Assembly (NCBI GenBank): GCA_031269405.1
Contig: JAISZE010000122.1
Coordinates: 1 to 7,978, forward strand
Reading direction: 5' to 3'
From: Treponema sp.
GTDB lineage: Bacteria; Spirochaetota; Spirochaetia; Treponematales; Breznakiellaceae
Length of the DNA stretch: 7,978 bases
Shown: positions 1-5,660 of the stretch, piece after piece
Layout of the letters: every line of letters starts with the position of its first letter
How positions within the stretch are numbered: the first letter of the stretch is position 1
Notes under the pieces: generated by a model
Seen by the model: only the letters and a program-made list of their open reading frames with translations
What the model was told of the DNA's origin: nothing
The model's database searches: none
Program-made: the position numbers and the translations under genes

Positions 1-273
1 CCCTATGGGAAAGGTGAGCCGCCAGTTAATCCCGGCATTCAAAAAGAGACCGGCATGATTTCTTTGATGAACATAATAGCCTAAAGAGGCTGTGAAATTG
101 AATGATGTGAATTTGAATAATTTATAAAATGTATTCTCATAACCAATTTCAATGCCTGGATGTAATAGTGAGTCTCCAAAGTAACTTATGTTTATTGGAA
201 TGGCCTTTTTTTCTTGTCCATATATGGGATGAACCGCCAATAATACTAAAGCGAAAACAATATATTTCTTCAT
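1..273 (-). CDS. Secreted, probable outer-membrane beta-barrel protein, N-terminal part (cut by window edge)
   Basis: The frame is open for 91 codons from an ATG at 273 down to base 1 and continues outside the window. The N-terminus is a clear signal peptide: MKKY, then a hydrophobic stretch (IVFALVLLAV), then HPIYG-QEKK, with likely signal peptidase I cleavage after about residue 19. No lipobox cysteine is present. The mature part alternates aromatic/hydrophobic and polar residues (for example FNFTASLGYYVHQR near 58-71 and INWRLTFP near 82-89) with Gly/Asn turns, as in transmembrane beta-hairpins of outer-membrane proteins. An AAGG sits six bases before the ATG, and a promoter candidate lies just upstream. 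The gene and its upstream DNA are much more AT-rich than the rest of the window, which suggests recent acquisition. I do not recognise the family. The coding call is firm; the barrel assignment is an inference from strand pattern and export signal. Confidence 0.8.
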   Translation of the reverse strand, partial: MKKYIVFALVLLAVHPIYGQEKKAIPINISYFGDSLLHPGIEIGYENTFYKLFKFTSFNFTASLGYYVHQRNHAGLFLNAGINWRLTFPIG

Positions 274-296
274 AAAATGCCTTGCTTGATATTTTA

Positions 297-346
297 CTTG
301 ACATTTCATCATTTATTTTTTTTCTTGTCAATGCTAATCTTGACAT
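297..346. promoter_or_regulatory. Operator-like repeats around the left-edge gene promoter
   Basis: TGTCAA at 326-331 and TTGACA at 340-345 form a perfect 6-base inverted repeat with an 8-base spacer. The left half is also the -35 box of the minus-strand promoter. The 8-mer CTTGACAT occurs at 297-304 and again at 339-346, 42 bases apart, which is about four helical turns. Such spacing and overlap with promoter elements is typical of a dimeric repressor or activator site. Short AT-rich repeats can also arise by chance, so this is suggestive only. Confidence 0.35.
303..331 (-). promoter_or_regulatory. Candidate sigma70-type promoter of the left-edge gene
   Basis: On the minus strand a perfect TTGACA (331-326) is followed after 17 bases by TGAAAT (308-303), which matches four of six -10 positions. 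This would place the transcription start near 296 and give a leader of about 23 bases before the ATG at 273, with AAGG as ribosome site. The box quality is good for -35 and modest for -10. No transcript evidence is available. Confidence 0.5.
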
Positions 347-392
347 ATATAATCTATAATTTTCCAACCAATTCCAGCCCAAATTTCATATA

Positions 393-466
393 ACATTTCG
401 GCTGTTTGCGGCGTTCCGGCCAGCCCTATAAAGCAAACCGCAGGTTTTGCAGCCATGCTAAAATGT
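393..466. repeat. Long imperfect inverted repeat in a GC-rich block
   Basis: Three ordered pairs of complementary segments can fold together: 393-398 (ACATTT) with 461-466 (AAATGT), 400-404 (GGCTG) with 450-454 (CAGCC), and 407-411 (TGCGG) with 438-442 (CCGCA), with asymmetric bulges on the right arm. Competing inner pairings exist: GTTTGC 404-409 with GCAAAC 433-438, and GGCTG 400-404 with CAGCC 421-425. A further TAGG/CCTA plus GGC/GCC dyad lies at 482-501. The multi-segment stem with unpaired bases resembles integron attC sites or a degenerate mobile repeat in form only. The flanking attC core GTTRRRY was not found. Confidence 0.35.
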
Positions 467-648
467 GGATGGAGTGGAGCGTAGGAGGCGTAGCCGGCCT
501 AGAAAATGAAAAAATAAATGAGGATATTACCGGCTGGCTTTACCATATAGACGCACAGTTTTTCCATGCGCTCGATATTGTTTTGTAGTGGTTTTGCACG
601 AACTCCCGTATTTTAAAGGTAGAGCGCAGATCTCTGTGGTAAAAATGC

Positions 649-1539
649 TTGATTTATGCTAATTTGTCCCTGATGAAAAGAAAATGCTTTTGCCCCGGGG
701 ACCAGTTGGCCGGTTGCAGCGGTGGACTGTATGTCTTTCAAGGGAACAGCCTGGTATTTCCTGCTGACGCTTCAGGACCGGCTGTTCAGAAAGGGATAAG
801 CCCGGAAGCCGCCGCAGCTTTTGCGGGCATCAAGGGCGCCGATTCTTTTGCTATACCTTCCCTGGACGGTTCCGGCGATATTCCCGGCATCACCCTCCCT
901 GAATCCTTCAAGCCTGATAGCAGATGGAAGGCCCTTCCTCTGCGCCAGGTCCTGGATCTTAGCGCCTGCGGGACTATTGACGGCGGCCCGGGGGACACAG
1001 GCCGCCTGATCCGCTCGTATCACATCTCCCTATGGCGGAAGGAATCCCGGTTCTGTGGAAGCTGCGGCAGTCCCAACAAGGACGCTGATACCGGCGAGCT
1101 GGCCCGTTTGTGCCCCGCCTGCGGGCGCATGGAATTCCCCCGTATCGCTCCTGCTGTAATCACTATCATCATCAATGATAACGGCGAAGCCCTTCTGGCT
1201 CATAACAAAAAATTCGTTCCTGGTGTGTACAGCCTCATCGCGGGGTTCAATGAAGCCGGGGAAAGCCTTGAGGCTACTGTTGTCCGGGAAATACGGGAAG
1301 AAGTGGGCATTGAGGTAAAGGATGTGCGCTATATCCGCTCCCAGCCCTGGCCTTTCCCGAATTCCCTTATGCTGGGCTTTACGGCGCGCTACGCCGGCGG
1401 AGTCGTCAGGCCTGACGGCGTTGAGATAGAGGACGCCGGGTGGTTTAGCCGCAAGGAGCTTCCCCTTCTCCCTGGGAACGGATCTGTTTCTCGTTATCTT
1501 ATCGGACTCTGGATCGAAGGAAAAATCGCCTGCCCGTAG
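649..1539 (+). CDS. nudC: NADH pyrophosphatase / RNA deNADding Nudix hydrolase NudC
   Basis: The enzyme hydrolyses NAD(H) to NMN(H) and AMP in the cytoplasm; homologues also remove NAD caps from RNA 5' ends. Counting from the TTG at 649 (296 residues), a variable N-terminal domain is followed by a four-cysteine zinc ribbon (C136, C139, C155, C158), the FPRIAPAVI strand (163-171), and a complete Nudix box at 199-221 with the G-x5-E-x7-REIREEVGI pattern. SQPWPFPNS at 231-239 is the NudC-specific signature after the Nudix box. All catalytic elements are present. The start is unsure. TTG 649 and ATG 673 have no ribosome site, whereas TTG 706 is preceded by GGGG at 697-700 with five-base spacing and would start the protein just before its first strand (YVFQGNSLVF). 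It stands alone on the plus strand and converges on the fumarase gene, 7 bases apart. Confidence 0.93.
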   Translation: MIYANLSLMKRKCFCPGDQLAGCSGGLYVFQGNSLVFPADASGPAVQKGISPEAAAAFAGIKGADSFAIPSLDGSGDIPGITLPESFKPDSRWKALPLRQVLDLSACGTIDGGPGDTGRLIRSYHISLWRKESRFCGSCGSPNKDADTGELARLCPACGRMEFPRIAPAVITIIINDNGEALLAHNKKFVPGVYSLIAGFNEAGESLEATVVREIREEVGIEVKDVRYIRSQPWPFPNSLMLGFTARYAGGVVRPDGVEIEDAGWFSRKELPLLPGNGSVSRYLIGLWIEGKIACP

Positions 1540-1556
1540 CGTCCCCTTACAGGGCG
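1521..1556 (-). terminator. Possible terminator of the hflK-fumarase operon
   Basis: On the minus strand, CGCCCTG (1556-1550) can pair with CAGGCG (1532-1527) with one bulged C, and is followed by ATTTTT (1526-1521). The stem would start inside the last codons of the fumarase gene and extend into the 3' end of nudC on the other strand, since the two stop codons are only 7 bases apart. The loop of 17 bases is long and the stem is interrupted, so this is a weak candidate, but no better one fits at this convergent junction. Confidence 0.3.
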
Positions 1557-3175
1557 TACAAATCTCTGCCTTTGTCATCTATAACGATGAACGCAGGGAG
1601 GTCTTTAACGGTAATAAGCCTTACCGCTTCCATTCCCAGTTCGGGGTAGTCAATGATTTCGCTGGCTGTAATGTTTTTTTCAGCAAAAAGAGCCGCTGCG
1701 CCGCCGGCAGTTCCCAAGTAAAAGCCGCCGTATTTTTTGCAGGCTTCTACCCATAAAGGAGAACGGTTTCCCTTGGCAACTGTGATGAGGGAAGCGCCGC
1801 GGGACATGAAATCTTCAGCGTAAGAGTCCATGCGGCCCGCTGTGGTAGGACCTAGGCTGCCTGTGATCTTCCCAGGCGGGGTTCCCGCGGGGCCGGCGTA
1901 ATAGACAGGATGCTGAAACAGATAAGCCGGGAGGGTCCCGCCGGTAAGGAGGCTGCGCCATTTCTGGTGCGCTGCGTCCCGGGCAACAAGGAGTTTCCCT
2001 GAAAGAAGAAGGCGGTCCCCAGTTTTCAGGGCAGAAAGATCCCGGCATAGCTCCTGTATTGGTTTTTCAAGATCTATCTTGCGTACCGCCCCGGCGGAGT
2101 CAAGAGGAGCGGGCGAAATACCCCGGTTCCGTAGAAAAGAAAGGGGGTCATGGACAAGGCGCTCTATGAAAAGGCCTTCAGCGTTGATGTAAGCAAAGAT
2201 GTTGCGGTGCGCCGTGCAGGAAACACCTATGGAAACCGTGCAGGACGCCGCGTGCCTGGGGAGCCGCAAAATCCTGGCGTCAAGCAGAAAGCATGTGCCG
2301 CCGAACTGGGCGCCGAGGCCGGTTTTTCTGCCAATTTCCATGGCTTTGTTTTCCCAGTACCGGTCCCGGTATATCATAGCGCCCGCTTCGGGGCCTTCTT
2401 TTCCGGCAAAATAGGGAACCGTGTCCAGGGCTTCGGCGGACGCCAGTTTCTGGACTTCCAGGTTGAACTCCGGGCTTGTTCCGCCGATCACGGCGGTAAA
2501 GCGGTACGGCGGACACGCCGCGGTTCCCAGGGAGCGGATCTTCTCTTCGAGAAAGGCTTCAAAGGCTTTTTCTTCCAGCAAGGCCTTGGTCATAGAGAAG
2601 AGGCTTGTTTTATTGGAAGAGCCCCCGCCTTTGGCTATAAAAAGGAAACGGTACGCAGGACCTTGTTTCCCGCCTGGGGCCGCTTCAAGGCGGATCTGCA
2701 CCGGCAGGTTATTACCTGTATTGTATTCATCAAAAAACGAAGCCGGGGCAATCTGGGAAGCTCTGAGGAAATTATTTTTCCACGCCGACTCCACCCCGGC
2801 TTCCAGCGCTTCCCGGTCCCAAGATCCGGAAAAAACCCCTTCGTCCTTCCACCCATAAACAACCGCCGTCCCTGTGTCCTGGCAGAGCGCAAGGTTTCCC
2901 CCTGAAGCGGTTACTGCGTTTTTAAGGAGTAGGTTTATGACCATACGGTCGTTTTCGGAACTATCCCCGCTTGTTAAACGGTCCGCAAGAAGGGCCAGGT
3001 GGCTCTCGCGGAAAAAAAAGGCAAGCTCCCTAAAGCCTTCTTCGGCGGCTTTCCTCAACACAGCCTGGGGAATGACAAGCCCTTTTCTTTCGGCCCGGGG
3101 TTTTTCCGGGCCGGTGTCAACAGGTGTAAAAGCGGTTTTTTCAAAAGCCCGGAGGATGAAAGGCTCAAGGTCCAC
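1547..3175 (-). CDS. fumA: Fumarate hydratase class I, iron-sulfur, two-domain (FumA type)
   Basis: Interconverts fumarate and (S)-malate using an oxygen-sensitive [4Fe-4S] cluster, in the reductive or oxidative branch of the citric acid cycle. At 542 residues it matches the one-chain FumA/FumB form (E. coli FumA is 548). The alpha domain (about 10-345) carries the three cluster cysteines: C98 in LCQDTGTA, C221 in GTAACPPY and C320 in GVSCTAHRN. GAQFGG (288-293) and LPRHAASC (305-312) are further family signatures. The beta domain (about 365-542) has PVYYAGPA, GSLGPTTAGRMDSY, AKGNRS, KYGGFYLG, YPELGMEA and a final VIDDKGRD. The start is GTG at 3175; an in-frame TAA five codons upstream excludes longer versions. 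AAGG at 3189-3186 is ten bases away, inside the preceding gene. Only four bases separate it from the upstream stop, so translation is probably coupled. Related class I hydratases acting on tartrate or mesaconate share this fold, but fumarase is the best reading. Confidence 0.95.
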   Translation of the reverse strand: MDLEPFILRAFEKTAFTPVDTGPEKPRAERKGLVIPQAVLRKAAEEGFRELAFFFRESHLALLADRLTSGDSSENDRMVINLLLKNAVTASGGNLALCQDTGTAVVYGWKDEGVFSGSWDREALEAGVESAWKNNFLRASQIAPASFFDEYNTGNNLPVQIRLEAAPGGKQGPAYRFLFIAKGGGSSNKTSLFSMTKALLEEKAFEAFLEEKIRSLGTAACPPYRFTAVIGGTSPEFNLEVQKLASAEALDTVPYFAGKEGPEAGAMIYRDRYWENKAMEIGRKTGLGAQFGGTCFLLDARILRLPRHAASCTVSIGVSCTAHRNIFAYINAEGLFIERLVHDPLSFLRNRGISPAPLDSAGAVRKIDLEKPIQELCRDLSALKTGDRLLLSGKLLVARDAAHQKWRSLLTGGTLPAYLFQHPVYYAGPAGTPPGKITGSLGPTTAGRMDSYAEDFMSRGASLITVAKGNRSPLWVEACKKYGGFYLGTAGGAAALFAEKNITASEIIDYPELGMEAVRLITVKDLPAFIVIDDKGRDLYAL

Positions 3176-3179
3176 GAAG

Positions 3180-4649
3180 TTACTGCCTTATGCGGTCAAT
3201 TTTTGAAATCCGCCAGGCGTCTTTGTGGAAAGACAGCGTAAGCCTGTCGGATATTTCAATTCCCGAAGGAGGCCTGGGCCTGGGGTTGTTCATCATCTCC
3301 TCCTGGGACGGAAGCTCTTCCTCTTCCCCATCGAACCCTGCCGGGACCCAGAGGGTGTAACCAGCCATGAAGCTGACTTCCCCGTCGCCCTCGTCTCCGT
3401 CCAGTGTCCTGAGTTTGAGTCCTGTTACGCCGAACACGGTTTTGTCCGTTTCAGGCGATCCCGCTTCGAGCCATTCCTGGGCGGTTACGGCGCTTTCCCC
3501 CATGCTCTCGTATGCCTGCCGGACTCTGGTGATTACAAAGAGGTTGGTAACCATATTGACGTCTTCTTTACCGGCCTTGTTTATGACGCACGCATCCATC
3601 AGAATATGATCCATTGTTCCGAAAGCGCCGTAATAGGTTTCCGCTACTTCAACAGGAGTCATGCCCCTGGTAGTAGGGAGTTCGGCCTGGTGTTTGAAAT
3701 ACCCCCGGACCCCGAGTATGAGCGCCAGCAGCGCCGCGGCGCAGCCAGTGATGATAGCGGTGTTCCGGATAACGAAACGCCTGGTCTTGACCGTCAGGTC
3801 CCGGGTCTTTTGGTACTGGTCTCTTTCATTCCGTAATTTGACCTCTTCTTCTTCAGTAAGCGGTGTAAACCACGAAGCGGCGCTCCGGGATCCGGGCCGC
3901 CCAAGGAACTTCGCCATCGCCTCAGGCGCGGGGCGTTTTTTTTCTTCCCCTTTTTTTACAGGCTCCAGGGCCCCGCTGATGAGCTTTGCCAGATCCTTAT
4001 CGAGCCCGGGGGCTGCAAGTCCCGGAGGCGTAAAGACCCCCTCCCGTATATCCTGACGGAGGATTTCCCTGTCGTTACTGTAGAAAGGAGGGGCCCCGCA
4101 GAATATGCCGTACAGCATGGCCCCGGCGCTGAAGGCGGCGCTGTCAGGGCCTTTCAAGTCAGGGTGGAACCATTGCTGGGCGCTTATCACCCCGCTTTCT
4201 CCTGCGGCTTCGATGCAGCGCTTTACCAGCCGTTCAGGAGGGAAAAACACTGCCTGACCTGACCCGGAGGCTGAAGCCCCGATAAGGGTTCCTGCGGCTC
4301 CAGGGAACAGAGCTTCCTCTTTCAGTTTTTCGCAGGCCTTTATCCAACGTATTACAGCAGGAAGGGCCTCGTCCTTCCGTTCAGGATCCCGGATAAGGGA
4401 ATCCAGGCTTTCTCCGCTAAACGCAGGCCCCCAGATAACCATGGTCCCGGGATCGCCCGGAACCCTTGAGCGTTCTGTTACCCCTGAAGCCTTCCAGGGT
4501 TCAACAGAGCCATCAGGATATACCATGTATCCCGGCTGGGTGATAAACTGGGCCATCTTGGCCTGGGCAAAAGCCTGGGCGTCCAGGCGGGTGTCAAAAC
4601 CCAGGACAGTCCTGCCGTCCAGTTCAAAACAAAAAATGTTATCAGTCAA
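3180..4649 (-). CDS. Membrane-anchored pseudokinase-like protein with C-terminal NTF2-like domain
   Basis: I do not recognise a named gene. The first ~60 residues match nothing I know. Residues about 80-250 resemble the C-lobe of a Ser/Thr kinase: helices near 96-113, then WFHPDLKGPDSAAFSAGAML (160-179, where kinases have the APE segment and the D-x-W-S-x-G helix), LYGIFCGAPPFYS, and LDKDLAKLISGALEP...KKRP before a terminal helix. The glycine loop, HRD and DFG are absent; ALFPGAAGTLIGA and FFPPERL stand in their places, so catalysis is unlikely. A charged linker (264-292) leads into one transmembrane segment (about 293-316) with arginines and lysines before it, which puts the kinase-like part in the cytoplasm. 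The outer part (328-489) begins MTPVEVAETYYGAF and ends AWRISKIDRI, as NTF2-like domains do. TTG 4649 is the start: AGAGGT at 4659-4654 is well placed and an in-frame stop lies four codons upstream. It follows hflC by 19 bases and precedes fumarase by four. Confidence 0.85.
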   Translation of the reverse strand: MTDNIFCFELDGRTVLGFDTRLDAQAFAQAKMAQFITQPGYMVYPDGSVEPWKASGVTERSRVPGDPGTMVIWGPAFSGESLDSLIRDPERKDEALPAVIRWIKACEKLKEEALFPGAAGTLIGASASGSGQAVFFPPERLVKRCIEAAGESGVISAQQWFHPDLKGPDSAAFSAGAMLYGIFCGAPPFYSNDREILRQDIREGVFTPPGLAAPGLDKDLAKLISGALEPVKKGEEKKRPAPEAMAKFLGRPGSRSAASWFTPLTEEEEVKLRNERDQYQKTRDLTVKTRRFVIRNTAIITGCAAALLALILGVRGYFKHQAELPTTRGMTPVEVAETYYGAFGTMDHILMDACVINKAGKEDVNMVTNLFVITRVRQAYESMGESAVTAQEWLEAGSPETDKTVFGVTGLKLRTLDGDEGDGEVSFMAGYTLWVPAGFDGEEEELPSQEEMMNNPRPRPPSGIEISDRLTLSFHKDAWRISKIDRIRQ

Positions 4650-4653
4650 TGCT

Positions 4654-4659
4654 ACCTCT
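4654..4659 (-). promoter_or_regulatory. Ribosome binding site fixing a TTG start
   Basis: AGAGGT on the minus strand lies four bases before TTG at 4649. No ATG or GTG is available between the in-frame stop a few codons upstream and the conserved start of the reading frame, so this site decides the TTG start of the pseudokinase-like gene. Confidence 0.7.
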
Positions 4660-4668
4660 TATGTTTTA

Positions 4669-5649
4669 CTACCTTGTTCCTAAAGGCGAATAGAGATACC
4701 TGAAATAATCCAGATCCGTAGAAAGGGTTTTGTCGAACTTCGGGAGCGTGGTCCGGTAGGATTCCACAGCCCGCCAGAATTCAAAGAACCCCCGGTCCCT
4801 GCTGTAGGCTTCGGCATAGATCCTCGTAGCCTCGGCGTCAGCGGCGCCTCTGATGGTTTCAGCCTTTGCGTAGGCGTCCGAAAGTATGGACATCCGCTCG
4901 TTGGTCATCCGGCCCATCCATTCGGCTTTTTTCCCTTCCCCTTGGGAACGCCGGTGCTGGGCTATCTGGTTCCGCTCTTTGATCATCCTGGCGTAGACGC
5001 TTTGCGTCAGCTCGTCGTTATAGCGGATCTGCCTAGTTACCACGTCGATAAGCTCGATTCCGTATTCAGGGACCATTTTCCTGGAACGGGCCAGTATTTC
5101 CTCAGCAAGCTGCCGCCTCCCTTTGAGGATAGGCTCCCTCGAACCTTCGCTCTCGATCAACGCGGGGCTCACTTCCCCGTTAGCTGAACCTTCGGTTTCG
5201 GAACTCTCGCCGGTTTTTTCAAGGAGAATGTTGGAATTCCGTACCGACTCTCTGAGGTAATTTTCGGCCACTACCGTGCGCACCTCGGAGTCTATCACTT
5301 CCGCCAGCTTCTGGTAAGCCGCGTCTATGGTTTGTATGGATTCATAGAATTTTTTCGGATCCGAAATGCGCCACCGGGCAGTTACGTCCACCCAGATATA
5401 CTGCTTTTCTTTAGTAGGCATACTCTTCTGCTCGCCGTCCCAGGCCATGATCCTTTTGGGGTACCGGACCACGTCGTCAATGAACGGCGCCTTGATATGG
5501 AGCCCCGCTTCGGTGATCACGTCAGTGAGTTTTCCCATCTGGACGATGACCGCCAGTTCCCCTTCGTCGATTACATAGAAAGGACCCATGATGATAACTG
5601 CGATAACGGCGATGATCAAAACAACAAGAACGCTTAAGATTTTTTTCAT
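4669..5649 (-). CDS. hflC: HflC, SPFH-domain membrane protein, FtsH protease modulator subunit
   Basis: With HflK it forms a large membrane assembly that encloses and modulates the FtsH protease. The 326-residue protein has one N-terminal membrane anchor (about 4-22) and then the SPFH/prohibitin domain beginning FYVIDEGELAVIVQMGK, with GLHIKAPFIDDV and WVDVTARWRISDP typical of the family. Residues 143-178 form an acidic, low-complexity insert at the position where E. coli HflC also has a linker. Then come EYGIELIDVVTRQIRY (195-210), RMIKERNQIAQHRRSQGEG (221-239), the coiled-coil region, DAEATRIYAEAYSRDRGFFE (271-290) and the characteristic end YFRYLYSPLGTR. The ATG overlaps the hflK stop by one base (TAATG), with GGAGG six bases upstream, inside the last codons of hflK. 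A 1:1 translational coupling with HflK is implied. Assignment is secure; the FtsH link is family knowledge, as ftsH is not in the window. Confidence 0.95.
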   Translation of the reverse strand: MKKILSVLVVLIIAVIAVIIMGPFYVIDEGELAVIVQMGKLTDVITEAGLHIKAPFIDDVVRYPKRIMAWDGEQKSMPTKEKQYIWVDVTARWRISDPKKFYESIQTIDAAYQKLAEVIDSEVRTVVAENYLRESVRNSNILLEKTGESSETEGSANGEVSPALIESEGSREPILKGRRQLAEEILARSRKMVPEYGIELIDVVTRQIRYNDELTQSVYARMIKERNQIAQHRRSQGEGKKAEWMGRMTNERMSILSDAYAKAETIRGAADAEATRIYAEAYSRDRGFFEFWRAVESYRTTLPKFDKTLSTDLDYFRYLYSPLGTR

Positions 5650-5660
5650 TATCTTCCTCC
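5649..5660 (-). promoter_or_regulatory. hflK-hflC translational coupling junction
   Basis: On the minus strand GGAGG (5660-5656) is built into the last Gly-Gly-Arg codons of hflK. Six bases later TAATG joins the hflK stop TAA and the hflC ATG with a one-base overlap. A ribosome ending hflK is positioned to restart on hflC, which suits a complex needing equal subunits. Confidence 0.8.

Larger units (their letters stand above)
274..648. other. Non-coding region between left-edge gene and nudC
   Basis: This 375-base stretch holds no convincing gene. Its left part (274-392) is very AT-rich and contains the minus-strand promoter and repeats annotated separately. Its middle (about 399-500) is abruptly GC-rich with nested inverted repeats. 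Its right part (500-648) is mixed and should contain the nudC promoter, but I found no hexamer pair of normal spacing: TATTTT at 609-614 is a possible -10 with no good -35. A 60-codon frame at 406-588 begins with TTG, has no ribosome site and resembles nothing I know, so I leave it uncalled. Confidence 0.6.

Noticed and set aside
149..382. A 77-codon minus-strand frame
   Set aside because: It is out of frame with, and largely overlaps, the better-supported signal-peptide gene starting at 273; its first part covers the promoter of that gene.
393..466. A confident integron attC site
   Set aside because: The segmented stem is attC-like in form, but no GTTRRRY core and no integrase are visible, so it is kept only as an inverted repeat and a speculative finding.
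406..588. A 60-codon plus-strand frame before nudC
   Set aside because: TTG start without a ribosome site, overlaps the inverted-repeat block, and the product resembles no protein I know.
1030..1578. A 182-codon minus-strand frame opposite nudC
   Set aside because: Complementary-frame shadow of the zinc ribbon and Nudix domain; no motif and no ribosome site.
2150..2905. A 251-codon plus-strand open frame
   Set aside because: It lies antisense to the fully conserved fumarase gene, is rich in Arg/Gly/Phe of the kind produced by a GC-rich complementary frame, and shows no family motif.
3225..3836. A 203-codon plus-strand open frame
   Set aside because: Antisense shadow of the membrane segment and outer domain of the pseudokinase-like gene, which has a ribosome site, operon context and coherent domain order on the minus strand.
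3180..4649. An active Ser/Thr protein kinase
   Set aside because: No glycine-rich loop, no catalytic HRD Asp and no DFG are visible; only C-lobe-like features remain.
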